From Treponema sp. UBA6367 (GTDB lineage: Bacteria; Spirochaetota; Spirochaetia; Treponematales; Treponemataceae), in the NCBI GenBank assembly GCA_002437725.1, contig DJRF01000025.1, positions 95,825 through 159,824 on the forward strand: a stretch of 64,000 nucleotides of DNA, in the 5' to 3' direction. Below the pieces are notes generated by a model, which searched no databases, was not told where the DNA came from, and saw nothing but the letters and a program-made list of their open reading frames with translations. Every line of letters begins with the position of its first letter. Position 1 is the first letter of the stretch. Position numbers and translations under genes: made by a program. Below are positions 1 through 7,774 of this stretch, piece by piece.

Positions 1-362
1 ATGTTCTTCCAAGAATCGTTTACAGTCTTCATTATAATAGGAAAATTATAAAATCCTTGAACAAAAACAATTCCCCAAAAACCGTACAAAAAGGAGGCAG
101 AACTATTAAATCCAAACAGACTTTTTATAATCCTATTAAAAATTCCGTTTACCCCGAAAGCGCCGACGTAACCTAGAACAGCAAGCAACGCTGGAATACA
201 CAAAGGTATAGCAGAAAGCGAAAGAATAAACTTCTTTGCGAAAAACTTTCTGTTTGCTGTAAAAAAAGCCATTGGAAGTCCAATTAAAAAAGCAAGCAAG
301 GTAGAATACAAAGCCGTTTTTACAGTAAACGAGCAAGTTTTTAGGAAATAAATCCAATTCAT
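1..362 (-). CDS. thiP: Thiamine ABC transporter permease, N-terminal part (runs off the left edge)
   Basis: About 120 codons are visible, from an ATG at 362 to the window edge, without an internal stop. The protein begins MNWIYFLKTCSFTVKTALYS and contains two hydrophobic segments (about residues 17-37 and 50-75), as expected for a binding-protein-dependent inner-membrane permease. It lies 15 bp downstream of thiB on the same strand and under the same TPP riboswitch, which is the main reason for the ThiP call. Family knowledge: ThiP forms the membrane channel of ThiBPQ importers of thiamine or its phosphates. A shorter open frame in a different phase at 136-357 is a shadow. The C-terminal part and any ATPase gene lie outside the window, so substrate is inferred from context. 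Confidence 0.8.
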   Translation of the reverse strand, partial: MNWIYFLKTCSFTVKTALYSTLLAFLIGLPMAFFTANRKFFAKKFILSLSAIPLCIPALLAVLGYVGAFGVNGIFNRIIKSLFGFNSSASFLYGFWGIVFVQGFYNFPIIMKTVNDSWKN

Positions 363-377
363 CGTTAAGATTTTTAG

Positions 378-1400
378 TTATTGTAAAAAATCTGCAAATT
401 TTTCAAGATTTTCCGCAACTTTTTCTTCTGGAACAGAAAGTGTTTTTGCAGCCTTTGGCGCAATAGAATAGCTTGCAGGCAGCTCCACACCGTTATTTAC
501 AGGATACATCCATTGCGTTAAAGGCAGCGTGCCTTGCGCTTCTTTGCTTATAAGAAAATCCATAAACATTTGGGCGCCTTTTAAGTTAGGCGCATTTTTT
601 GCAATGCCGGCCATTTCTATTTGCTTTACATGGCCTTCTTCGAAAATCAAGGCTTTATAGCGGTCTGTATCTTCATATTCCAAATGATAAGCGGGGCTTG
701 TTGTATAACTGATTACAAGAGGAGCCTCTCCCTTTGTAAAAAGGCCGTATCCGCTTGACCAGCCAGGAGCAAAAGTCAAAATAGACGGCTTTAAGTTTTT
801 CCAGTAATTCTGAACATCATCGCCAAAAATCGCAATTGTCCAGGTAAGAAAACCAAGACCCGGAGTTGAAGTTCTAGGATCCATTAGAATCAGTTTTTTT
901 GCATATTGCGGGTCGGTTAAATCTTTTAGGCTAGCAGGAGCTTTTAAGCCAGATTTTGTGTCGTAAACTATTGCAAAGTAGCTCCAATCATAGGGAATTA
1001 AACGGTATGAGTCATCTATCAACAGGGAAGAATCAATTTCTTCTATATTTTTAGGCTTATAAGCAGTAAAAATATCTTTTTTCAAGGCTGATTTATAAAA
1101 ATTATTGTCAATGCCTAGATAAATGTCCGCCACAGGCTTTTTCTTTTCTGCCACTGCCCTTGAGACAATTTGTGTTACATCCTCGGAATCTATAAGAGTT
1201 AGTTTTTGACCGGTTTTTTCTTCAAAAAGCTTTGAAAGTTCAGGACCGGGTCCCCAGTCGCTTACAAAAGAACTGTATGCGTAAACAATAACTTCTTTTT
1301 GCCTTGCGGCATTTTTTTCAGAAGACTTTGCTTTACAAGAAAAAACTGTAAAGCCCAAAATAGAACATAATGTTAAAGTGGAAATGAATACTTTTTTCAT
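378..1400 (-). CDS. thiB: Thiamine ABC transporter substrate-binding lipoprotein
   Basis: A 340-residue protein with a lipoprotein signal peptide ending in FTVFSC, so Cys22 is probably lipidated and the protein is anchored in the envelope. The mature part has the two-lobed periplasmic binding protein layout of the TbpA/ThiB family; recognisable stretches are SKLFEEKTGQKLTLID near the start and the PAYHLEYEDTDRYKALIFEEGHV region near residue 240 typical of thiamine-binding proteins. It would capture thiamine, TMP or TPP and deliver it to ThiP. The ATG is placed directly behind the GGAGG that forms the 3' end of the TPP riboswitch, so both start choice and regulation agree. Assignment is strong because family resemblance, riboswitch and the permease downstream all point the same way. 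Confidence 0.93.
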   Translation of the reverse strand: MKKVFISTLTLCSILGFTVFSCKAKSSEKNAARQKEVIVYAYSSFVSDWGPGPELSKLFEEKTGQKLTLIDSEDVTQIVSRAVAEKKKPVADIYLGIDNNFYKSALKKDIFTAYKPKNIEEIDSSLLIDDSYRLIPYDWSYFAIVYDTKSGLKAPASLKDLTDPQYAKKLILMDPRTSTPGLGFLTWTIAIFGDDVQNYWKNLKPSILTFAPGWSSGYGLFTKGEAPLVISYTTSPAYHLEYEDTDRYKALIFEEGHVKQIEMAGIAKNAPNLKGAQMFMDFLISKEAQGTLPLTQWMYPVNNGVELPASYSIAPKAAKTLSVPEEKVAENLEKFADFLQ

Positions 1401-1497
1401 CTTCCTACCTCCGCCAGCATTATCTGGATCAGGTTGAAACTACTTCTGTAGTTTTGGGTATATTCTCAGAAGGCAAAAGCCTCCACCCCCGAATGAT
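1401..1497 (-). promoter_or_regulatory. TPP (THI-box) riboswitch upstream of thiB
   Basis: Read on the minus strand, the leader holds the conserved TPP aptamer blocks in order: GGGGGTGG, then CTGAGA, then ACCC, then AACCTGATCCAGATAATGC and the closing GGCGGAGG. The last block doubles as the Shine-Dalgarno of thiB 5-8 nt before its ATG. This suggests that TPP binding hides the ribosome site (translational OFF switch). No separate terminator hairpin is evident between the aptamer and the gene. Confidence 0.96.
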
Positions 1498-1503
1498 GGA
1501 TTT

Positions 1504-1532
1504 ATATTACATTTTTTTTTAGCAGGATTCAA
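1504..1532 (-). promoter_or_regulatory. Promoter of the thiB transcript
   Basis: On the minus strand a TTGAAT -35 hexamer (1532-1527) is followed after exactly 17 nt by TAATAT (1509-1504). Transcription would begin a few bases before the first base of the TPP aptamer, which fits a riboswitch placed at the very 5' end of the mRNA. Confidence 0.6.
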
Positions 1533-1672
1533 TATTACGACAGAAAAATGTTTATAGGAATTAGGAGGGGAAAGCCTTCCCCTCGCTCCCAAGTCCTCGC
1601 TATGCTGCGGTCTTGTCCGCTACCCCTTCGTCAAAAAAATAGCGAAAAATTTTCAAATTGTTTTTTAGAAAA

Positions 1673-1843
1673 TTACTTTTTCTGCAGCTCGTCAAGAGGA
1701 ATCATTTTGTTTTGAGAATTATCAAATGTTTCAATACTTGAAATTGCAAATGTTAAAGGCAAGTATTTTGAACCGCAAGCTTTAGCCCAGTTTTTATAAT
1801 TGTGAAAAACTCTACTTTCAGATTCTATTGTAAAAAATCACAA
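1673..1843 (-). pseudogene. Possible C-terminal remnant of a lost gene
   Basis: Between thiB and polA the minus strand has an open stretch of about 55 codons ending in TAA at 1675-1673 but lacking any plausible start; a TGA closes it upstream. The translation (for example NYKNWAKACGSKYLPLTFAI and the tail MIPLDELQKK) has a protein-like composition and a natural-looking C-terminus. I do not recognise the family. It could be the eroded end of a gene removed by deletion, or chance. The rest of the 1501-1862 gap holds an 8-bp-arm inverted repeat at 1565-1584 (GAGGGGAA/TTCCCCTC) and the polA promoter. Confidence 0.35.
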
Positions 1844-1856
1844 TTACACATAAAAT
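1828..1856 (+). promoter_or_regulatory. polA promoter, probably giving a leaderless mRNA
   Basis: TTGTAA (1828-1833), a 17-nt spacer, and TAAAAT (1851-1856) stand 6 nt before the polA ATG at 1863. No Shine-Dalgarno sequence fits in the remaining space, so the mRNA would start at or next to the AUG. The same arrangement recurs at other genes in this window. Confidence 0.5.
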
Positions 1857-1862
1857 TAGTTC

Positions 1863-4691
1863 ATGAGCGAAAATAACGAAAACGATAACAAAACTGTATA
1901 CATTCTTGATTCCTACGGTTTGATTTTTAGATGCTATTTTGCCTTTATAAATCGTCCGCTTACAAACGCAAACGGCAAAAACATAAGCGCATTGTTCGGC
2001 TTTTTTAGAAATTTTCACTACATATTAAAACATTACAATCCAAAATATATTTTTGCCGCAATGGATTCAAAAACAAAAACGTTCAGGCACGAGCTTTACG
2101 AACAGTACAAGGCGACTCGCAACAAAACACCGGACGATTTGCACGCTCAAATTCCATGGATAGAAGACATTCTTTGCGCCTTAGGGATTCCTGTTCTTCA
2201 GTGCGATGGCTACGAAGCCGACGATGTAATTGCAACCGTCGCCGCAAAATGCAAGGAACAGGGCAGGCAATGCCGGATTCTTTCTGGCGACAAAGACCTT
2301 ATGCAGCTTGTAGACCAAACAACAATGATTTTAAAACCAGAATCCGCCGGCTGGAAACTTACAGGGATTGAGGGCGTAAAAGCAGAATGGGGCGTTGAAC
2401 CTTCTCAAATTCTTGATTTGCTTTCCCTTTTTGGCGACACAGCAGACAATATTCCAGGAGTAAGCGGAATTGGAGTAAAAACTGCAGCTAAACTTCTTTC
2501 CGAATACAAAAATCTTGACGAAATTTACAATAATATTGAAAGCATAAAAGGAGCAATACAAAAAAAACTAATCGATGGCAAAGGGAATGCATATTTCTCA
2601 AAAAAACTTGTAAAACTGTGCACAGAAGTTCCCTGTCCTCAGATTGACGAAGCGCTAAACGCGCCTGGATACAGTTTCAATTACGCCGACGCGGCAGAAA
2701 AATTGATTTCTTATGGGGCGATGCAAGTTTCCAAGCAATATGCCGAGCTTGCTATTGAAAGCGGACAAAAGATTGACACAAATTTTTCAGAAAAAAACAT
2801 TTCTGCAACAAATGAAGAATCTTCTAAAAACGAAAATAGCGTTCAAATCAAAGAACCTGTGCAAAATCACGGAAACTACAAAGCAATTGTAAACGCAAAT
2901 GAACTTCATTCTTTTATAGAAAAAGCGATTTCTGCAAAAAAAGCCGCATTTGATTGCGAAACAACTTCGTTAGATACCATAAACGGAAAAATGGTCGGAT
3001 TCAGTTTGTGCTACGAAAAAGGCAACGCCGTTTATGTTCCGCTATCACAAGAAGTTTCTCTCTTTGAAGACGAAAACATCACCATTTCGCAAGCAATTTG
3101 TGAACTTTCCGCCCTTTTTGAATCCCCGGAGCTGACATTGATTTTTCACAATGCAAAGTTTGACTACAAAATGCTCCGCTCTTCAGGATTAATATTCAAC
3201 AACGGGAAACCAAAATGCAAGATTGCAGACACAATGATTGCGCAGTGGCTGTTAAGCCCCGAGCACAACGGCAAAAATTCCTACGGATTAGAACATCTTG
3301 CCGAAACAAAACTGCACTTAAAAGGAATTGAATTCGATTCGCTGATAAAAAAGGGGCAAACTTTTGCGGACGTTTCTTTAGAAAACGCGGTAAATTATGC
3401 CGCAGAAGATGCCGACTTTACATTCCAGCTTTGGGAGCAATTAGAAACAGAATTAAAGCAAAACGAGCTGTACTCTCTTTTTGCAGATGTGGAAATGAAA
3501 CTTGTTCCAATTCTTGCAGAAATGGAACTTCTAGGCATTCATTTAGACAAAAAAGTTCTTGACGAATACAACAAAGAATTGACTTACGGAATTGAAAAAA
3601 CAGAAAAAGACATCTACCTTGAAGCTGGAGAAGTTTTCAACATTGCAAGCCCAAAGCAACTTCAAGCAGTTCTTTTTGAAAAGAGAGGCCTAAAACCTGG
3701 CAAAAAAACAAAAACTGGCTATTCAACAGACACAAGCGTTTTGGAAGAACTTGCACATCAAGATTCGTTGCCAAAAATGATTTTAGAATACCGCGAACTG
3801 TCAAAATTGCAGTCTACTTATGTGGAAACTTTGCCAGCCATGACCGACAAAGAAGGCAGAATCCACACAAACTTTATTCAAACTGGAACTGCAACTGGCA
3901 GACTTTCTTGCCGCGATCCAAACTTGCAAAATATTCCTGTAAAAAATGAAGCAGGACGCAAAATCAGAAGCGCATTCACCGCTCCAAAAGGAAAAATCCT
4001 TATTTCTGCCGATTACGCTCAAATTGAGCTTGTAGTTTTGGCGCATCTTTCCAAAGATAAAAATATGCGCAACGCTTTTATAAATGGAAACGATGTTCAC
4101 AAAGCAACGGCAGCATTAATCTTTGGCGTTCCAGAAGAACAAGTTACACCGCAAATGCGTCGCACGGCAAAAACCATAAATTTCGGCGTAATTTACGGAA
4201 TGAGCGCGTTTAGACTAGCAAACGACTTGGAAATTCCAAGAACACAGGCAGCCCAATTTATACAAAACTACTTTGAAACATATTCGTCTATTGATGATTT
4301 TATAAAAAACACAATCGAATTCGCAGAAAAAAATGGTTTTGTGCAAACAATCTTTGGAAGAAAAAGAGAAATTCTCAATATAAATAGCAAAAACAAAGTT
4401 GAAAAAGCGGCTGCCGAAAGAATAGCTGTAAATACGCCTGTTCAAGGAAGCGCCGCCGACATTGTAAAGCAAGCGATGATTGACGTAGAAGAAGCTCTTC
4501 TCAAAAAAGCAAACGGAGCAAAACTCCTGCTTCAAGTTCACGACGAACTTATTCTTGAATGTCCTGATGAACCTAAAATAATAGAAGAAACCATGTCCAT
4601 TTTACGTGAAAAAATGGAAAACGCCGTAAAACTTTCAGTTCCTTTGAGAGTTTCAATTGAATTCGGTAAAAACTGGGGAGAATTTCATTGA
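1863..4691 (+). CDS. polA: DNA polymerase I
   Basis: A 942-residue three-domain family A polymerase that fills gaps and removes RNA primers in repair and Okazaki-fragment maturation. The N-terminal 5' nuclease (about 1-290) includes DGYEADDVIAT and SGDKDLMQLV. The 3'-5' exonuclease domain keeps its metal ligands: FDCETTSLD, HNAKFDYKM and YAAEDADFTF, so proofreading should be active, unlike in many bacterial homologues. The polymerase has motif A (DYAQIELVVLAHLS), motif B (RRTAKTINFGVIYGMS) and motif C (QVHDELILE). The start follows a -10 box by only 6 nt without a ribosome site. It overlaps coaE by 4 nt, so the two are one transcription unit. Confidence 0.97.
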   Translation: MSENNENDNKTVYILDSYGLIFRCYFAFINRPLTNANGKNISALFGFFRNFHYILKHYNPKYIFAAMDSKTKTFRHELYEQYKATRNKTPDDLHAQIPWIEDILCALGIPVLQCDGYEADDVIATVAAKCKEQGRQCRILSGDKDLMQLVDQTTMILKPESAGWKLTGIEGVKAEWGVEPSQILDLLSLFGDTADNIPGVSGIGVKTAAKLLSEYKNLDEIYNNIESIKGAIQKKLIDGKGNAYFSKKLVKLCTEVPCPQIDEALNAPGYSFNYADAAEKLISYGAMQVSKQYAELAIESGQKIDTNFSEKNISATNEESSKNENSVQIKEPVQNHGNYKAIVNANELHSFIEKAISAKKAAFDCETTSLDTINGKMVGFSLCYEKGNAVYVPLSQEVSLFEDENITISQAICELSALFESPELTLIFHNAKFDYKMLRSSGLIFNNGKPKCKIADTMIAQWLLSPEHNGKNSYGLEHLAETKLHLKGIEFDSLIKKGQTFADVSLENAVNYAAEDADFTFQLWEQLETELKQNELYSLFADVEMKLVPILAEMELLGIHLDKKVLDEYNKELTYGIEKTEKDIYLEAGEVFNIASPKQLQAVLFEKRGLKPGKKTKTGYSTDTSVLEELAHQDSLPKMILEYRELSKLQSTYVETLPAMTDKEGRIHTNFIQTGTATGRLSCRDPNLQNIPVKNEAGRKIRSAFTAPKGKILISADYAQIELVVLAHLSKDKNMRNAFINGNDVHKATAALIFGVPEEQVTPQMRRTAKTINFGVIYGMSAFRLANDLEIPRTQAAQFIQNYFETYSSIDDFIKNTIEFAEKNGFVQTIFGRKREILNINSKNKVEKAAAERIAVNTPVQGSAADIVKQAMIDVEEALLKKANGAKLLLQVHDELILECPDEPKIIEETMSILREKMENAVKLSVPLRVSIEFGKNWGEFH

Positions 4692-5236
4692 TAATCTGCG
4701 TTACAGGTCCAATGGCCGCTGGAAAAAATTTTGTTTGCTCTCAGCTTGAAGAAAAAGGCTGGATTTCTCTCGATGCCGACAAGCTTGCGCACAAGGCGAT
4801 AAACAAAAACGAAGAGCAAATTTTAACTGCGTTTTCCAAAGAAGCGAACCAAGCCAAAATAGACTTAAAAAAAGCGGACGGCAAACTAAACCGCAAAGCG
4901 CTAGGAAAACTTGTTTTTAGTTCCCCAAAATTATTAGCACGGCAAGAATCCATAATCTATCCTACTATAATAGAAGAAACCAAAGATTTTATACAAAGCC
5001 ACAGGGATTCTGATATAATTTTAAACGCAACAGTTCTTTATAAAACTCCAGAATTGCTTTCAATGTGCGAAAAAATCATATTTGTAACAGCGCCAATTCT
5101 TACACGGCTTTTTAGAGCTCTTAAACGCGACAAACTTTCTGCAAGGGAAATTTTAAAAAGATTCCACGCTCAAAAAAACCTGCTTTCAAAATACGAAGAT
5201 GTTGGAATCCCAATCGAAATCTACAAAAACTACTAA
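4688..5236 (+). CDS. coaE: Dephospho-CoA kinase
   Basis: A 182-residue P-loop kinase that phosphorylates dephospho-CoA in the last step of coenzyme A synthesis. The N-terminus MIICVTGPMAAGKN carries the nucleotide loop; the usual Ser/Thr after the P-loop lysine is Asn here. SLDADKLAH matches the conserved acceptor-site region of CoaE, and LNRKALGKLVFSS the following helix. It starts with TTG inside the polA stop codon (TTGA overlap) behind GGGGAG, indicating translational coupling to polA. It is a little shorter than the usual 195-205 residues, the loss being at the C-terminus. Confidence 0.88.
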   Translation: MIICVTGPMAAGKNFVCSQLEEKGWISLDADKLAHKAINKNEEQILTAFSKEANQAKIDLKKADGKLNRKALGKLVFSSPKLLARQESIIYPTIIEETKDFIQSHRDSDIILNATVLYKTPELLSMCEKIIFVTAPILTRLFRALKRDKLSAREILKRFHAQKNLLSKYEDVGIPIEIYKNY

Positions 5237-5322
5237 TTCGACAATATTTTTTTCTAAACTCTTTTTCCTAAAATCCGATATTCAGTATAAGGGGTCGGGA
5301 ATATCCGGCAAGGAAACAGGAT

Positions 5323-6204
5323 ATGGAACAAAAAAGAACATTATGGATTATCGCAGCCGTAGGAGTTTTTCTTCTTGTAGTTCTTGGAGCTGCAGTTATA
5401 CTTTACTCGCCAACATTGCGAGGCCAGCAAGATGTGGCAAACGCAAGTTCTTCGTATTCGGACAAAACAACTTCTTCTAATGGCTGGATTTCACTTGCGC
5501 CAGCTTCTGCACAGATAGACGAAGAAAAACTGCCAGATTCCGCAGAAAGCGCAGAAGAGTCAAACGATGCTGAAAATTCTTACTCGGATGAAAATTCAAA
5601 AAATGTTGAAGATATGACAATTTATGCAAACAATGCAACAATTTACAGCAATTCAACAGAAAACAAAGAAACTCAACAAACTCCAGTAACAAACATTTAC
5701 AACACAACTACAATAGATTTAAATCCTTCTGCAAAAACAGATTCTACAGAAAAAAATGCAAAACCTGCGGAGTCTGCAAAAGAAACGGAAAAAACTTTAA
5801 AAAAAGAAAACAGTCCTGTTGTAGCAAAAAAATCAGCTCAAAAAACGGATATAAAAGAGTCTTCAAAAAAGATTGAAAACAGTGTTGCAAAAGCAACAGG
5901 CAAGAGCCAAAAACCACAGGCAAACACTTCAAAAAAAGAACAAAAAACTGTTTTTTGGATTCAAGTAACGGCTCTTACAAGCAGAAAAAGCGCCGACGAA
6001 GCTCGCGAAATACTTGAAAAAAATCAAATCGCAGCAGACGTTTTTACATACAAAAACAACAAAAACAAGCTTTTCTACCGAGTTCGCGTAGGTCCTTACA
6101 CAACAAAAAGCGAAGCTGAATACTGGCGCTCAAAAATTTCTGCAATTGAAAACTTTAAAAACAGCGAGGCTTACGTAACAAGCACCAGCGTTGAAAGTTT
6201 GTAG
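5323..6204 (+). CDS. SPOR-domain membrane protein
   Basis: A 293-residue protein with a single N-terminal membrane segment (about residues 8-30) and no cleavage site, so the rest should face the periplasm. Residues 40-205 are a low-complexity linker rich in Ser, Asn, Glu and Lys. The C-terminal 80 residues form a SPOR domain: FWIQVTALTSRKSADEAREI opens it and FYRVRVGPYTTKSEAEYWRS closes it. SPOR domains bind denuded glycan strands of peptidoglycan and usually target proteins to the division septum. Start ATG follows AGGA. Downstream, an inverted repeat at 6223-6270 may end its transcript. Confidence 0.85.
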   Translation: MEQKRTLWIIAAVGVFLLVVLGAAVILYSPTLRGQQDVANASSSYSDKTTSSNGWISLAPASAQIDEEKLPDSAESAEESNDAENSYSDENSKNVEDMTIYANNATIYSNSTENKETQQTPVTNIYNTTTIDLNPSAKTDSTEKNAKPAESAKETEKTLKKENSPVVAKKSAQKTDIKESSKKIENSVAKATGKSQKPQANTSKKEQKTVFWIQVTALTSRKSADEAREILEKNQIAADVFTYKNNKNKLFYRVRVGPYTTKSEAEYWRSKISAIENFKNSEAYVTSTSVESL

Positions 6205-6221
6205 GCTTAAAAAAACTTCCT

Positions 6222-6271
6222 AAAAATGCACACTTCATGCGTTTAAATATGTATGAAAAAGTGCATTTTTT
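6222..6271 (+). terminator. Hairpin between the SPOR gene and the next gene, enclosing its start codon
   Basis: The arms AAAATGCAC and GTGCATTTT, with a further TTCAT/ATGAA pairing inside, fold into a hairpin that ends in a run of T. The 3' arm lies inside the first codons of the next gene, whose ATG at 6253 is within the stem-loop. It may act as a terminator for the upstream gene, as a start-site block, or both. Confidence 0.4.
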
Positions 6272-7713
6272 ATTTATTCTTAGCAATAATCTCCTTTATT
6301 TTTTGCAAAAAATCTTATATATACGCGGACTCTAACCCTTTGCTTTTTGAAAAACTTTTGTTTTCAATTGGAGCAAACGCAAATTTTAAAACGCAAAACT
6401 TTCAAGAGTCAAAATACGATTTTTCACTTCAAAATTTTGCTTTAATTTTTAAAGATTTTTCACTTCAAGCTAGCTGGAAATCTGAATCCACAGAAATTAG
6501 CAAAATCCCAAAAATGAAAAATCCTGTATGGCTTGCAGACTTATCATTTAAGGAAAGAAATATTCCCGTATCATTTAAAATTGGAACTTTATCTTTTTCA
6601 GGCAGTCTTAAAGAATTAAAAAATCCAGCGGTTTCTTCTTCAGCAATTCAGTTTTCAAAGATTTCTAAAACAAATGCAAGCTTAAATGTAAAAAAAGCCT
6701 CACCTTCAAATCCAGAACCCTTAGGATTTGGCATGCAATTCGCAAAAGCCTTTCCTATCGCAATTCAAAAAGTCCAGATTAACGCCGCCGTAAATGCAAA
6801 CGATTTTTTTGCTGCTTCAATGCTCGCTAATTTTAAGTTCAGCAAAAAGAGCGCTTTATGCGTTTCAGATACAGTTGCAAGATATTCTGCGCAAAACACA
6901 TCTTCCAGCTACTTTAGCCAAACAAGATTTTTTGCAAACTCTAATTTTTTGGCAAACAATTTGCAAATCCTGCTTACGGTTCCTAAAAACAAATTAAAAT
7001 TTTCCGCAAGTTTTTTTCAAAGTCCTTATAGAATTTTAGACTTTACAACTAAATTTGAACACAACTTTTTTCTTCCTTTATTTTCACTAAACTACGCTTT
7101 TTTTTATGCAAGCGCAAAAGACATTTTTACAAGTTCTGCGAACCAGCTTAAAAATCTTTTCCAGTTTAAAATAAATCAACAAATATCTTTTGTAAATTCC
7201 GAAAAAACTTCGCTACTGACGGTTGGAACAATTTTTTTAAGCGAAGAAAAAATTCAATCTGACTATTCAACACAGCTTCTATTAAAACAGGGCATATATT
7301 TTCAACTAAAAAAAGAAAGTTACATTCAAAAACTTTCCTTTTCAATAGAAAACTTTTCGTTATCTCCATCATTAAAAGATTTATTTTTGGAACAAAGTGT
7401 TTTTCCCCCTTTGCAATCTTTAGAAAAATCTTCATACAAGCTTGCGTATTCAAAACAAACAAAGAATTATCTTTCAGCATTTTTAGCGCTGAAATTTTCA
7501 TACACTCCAAGTGAAAGCGAACTTTCCGCTAAATTTTCAAATTCCATAAAACTGCCGGGAAACGCAAGCGCAAGGCTAAAAACAAGTTTTGAATCAACCT
7601 TAAAAGAGAAGCTTTTAAAAAAAACAGTTGCTTTAGTTGGTTTTTCCGCAAAATCAAACACCAAATTTGTAAAGATTAACTATTCAGCAAACATAAAGTT
7701 TTATCTTGAATAA
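6253..7713 (+). CDS. Exported protein of unknown function, probable beta-rich outer-membrane type
   Basis: A 486-residue protein I do not recognise. It begins with a signal peptide (MKKCIFYLFLAIISFIF, cleavage probably near YIYADS). The mature part has many alternating hydrophobic and polar stretches with abundant Phe, Ser, Lys and Asn and no long hydrophobic helix, which suggests amphipathic beta strands. The C-terminus KINYSANIKFYLE, an alternating strand, is compatible with a barrel, though the last residue is not aromatic. It follows the SPOR-domain gene and precedes fusA; no Shine-Dalgarno precedes the ATG, which lies in a hairpin. Function cannot be inferred beyond a likely envelope location. 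Confidence 0.7.
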   Translation: MKKCIFYLFLAIISFIFCKKSYIYADSNPLLFEKLLFSIGANANFKTQNFQESKYDFSLQNFALIFKDFSLQASWKSESTEISKIPKMKNPVWLADLSFKERNIPVSFKIGTLSFSGSLKELKNPAVSSSAIQFSKISKTNASLNVKKASPSNPEPLGFGMQFAKAFPIAIQKVQINAAVNANDFFAASMLANFKFSKKSALCVSDTVARYSAQNTSSSYFSQTRFFANSNFLANNLQILLTVPKNKLKFSASFFQSPYRILDFTTKFEHNFFLPLFSLNYAFFYASAKDIFTSSANQLKNLFQFKINQQISFVNSEKTSLLTVGTIFLSEEKIQSDYSTQLLLKQGIYFQLKKESYIQKLSFSIENFSLSPSLKDLFLEQSVFPPLQSLEKSSYKLAYSKQTKNYLSAFLALKFSYTPSESELSAKFSNSIKLPGNASARLKTSFESTLKEKLLKKTVALVGFSAKSNTKFVKINYSANIKFYLE

Positions 7714-7729
7714 ACAAACGTAATTCAGT

Positions 7730-7758
7730 AAAATAGTAAAACTATTTTGTAATTTTTT
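7730..7758 (+). terminator. Weak hairpin between the exported-protein gene and fusA
   Basis: AAAATAGT and ACTATTTT pair across a 3-nt loop (7730-7748), followed by a T-rich run. The stem is A/T only, so termination would be partial at best. Confidence 0.3.
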
Positions 7759-7774
7759 TTAAAGAGGTAACAAT

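Noticed and set aside
136..357. Open frame of 73 codons on the minus strand
   Set aside because: It is out of frame with the thiP reading frame that starts at 362, follows thiB and shows permease-like hydrophobic segments.
4688..4730. coaE P-loop with Asn after Lys as evidence of an inactive enzyme
   Set aside because: The rest of the protein is intact and essential in context, so I treat it as variation and not as a dead enzyme.
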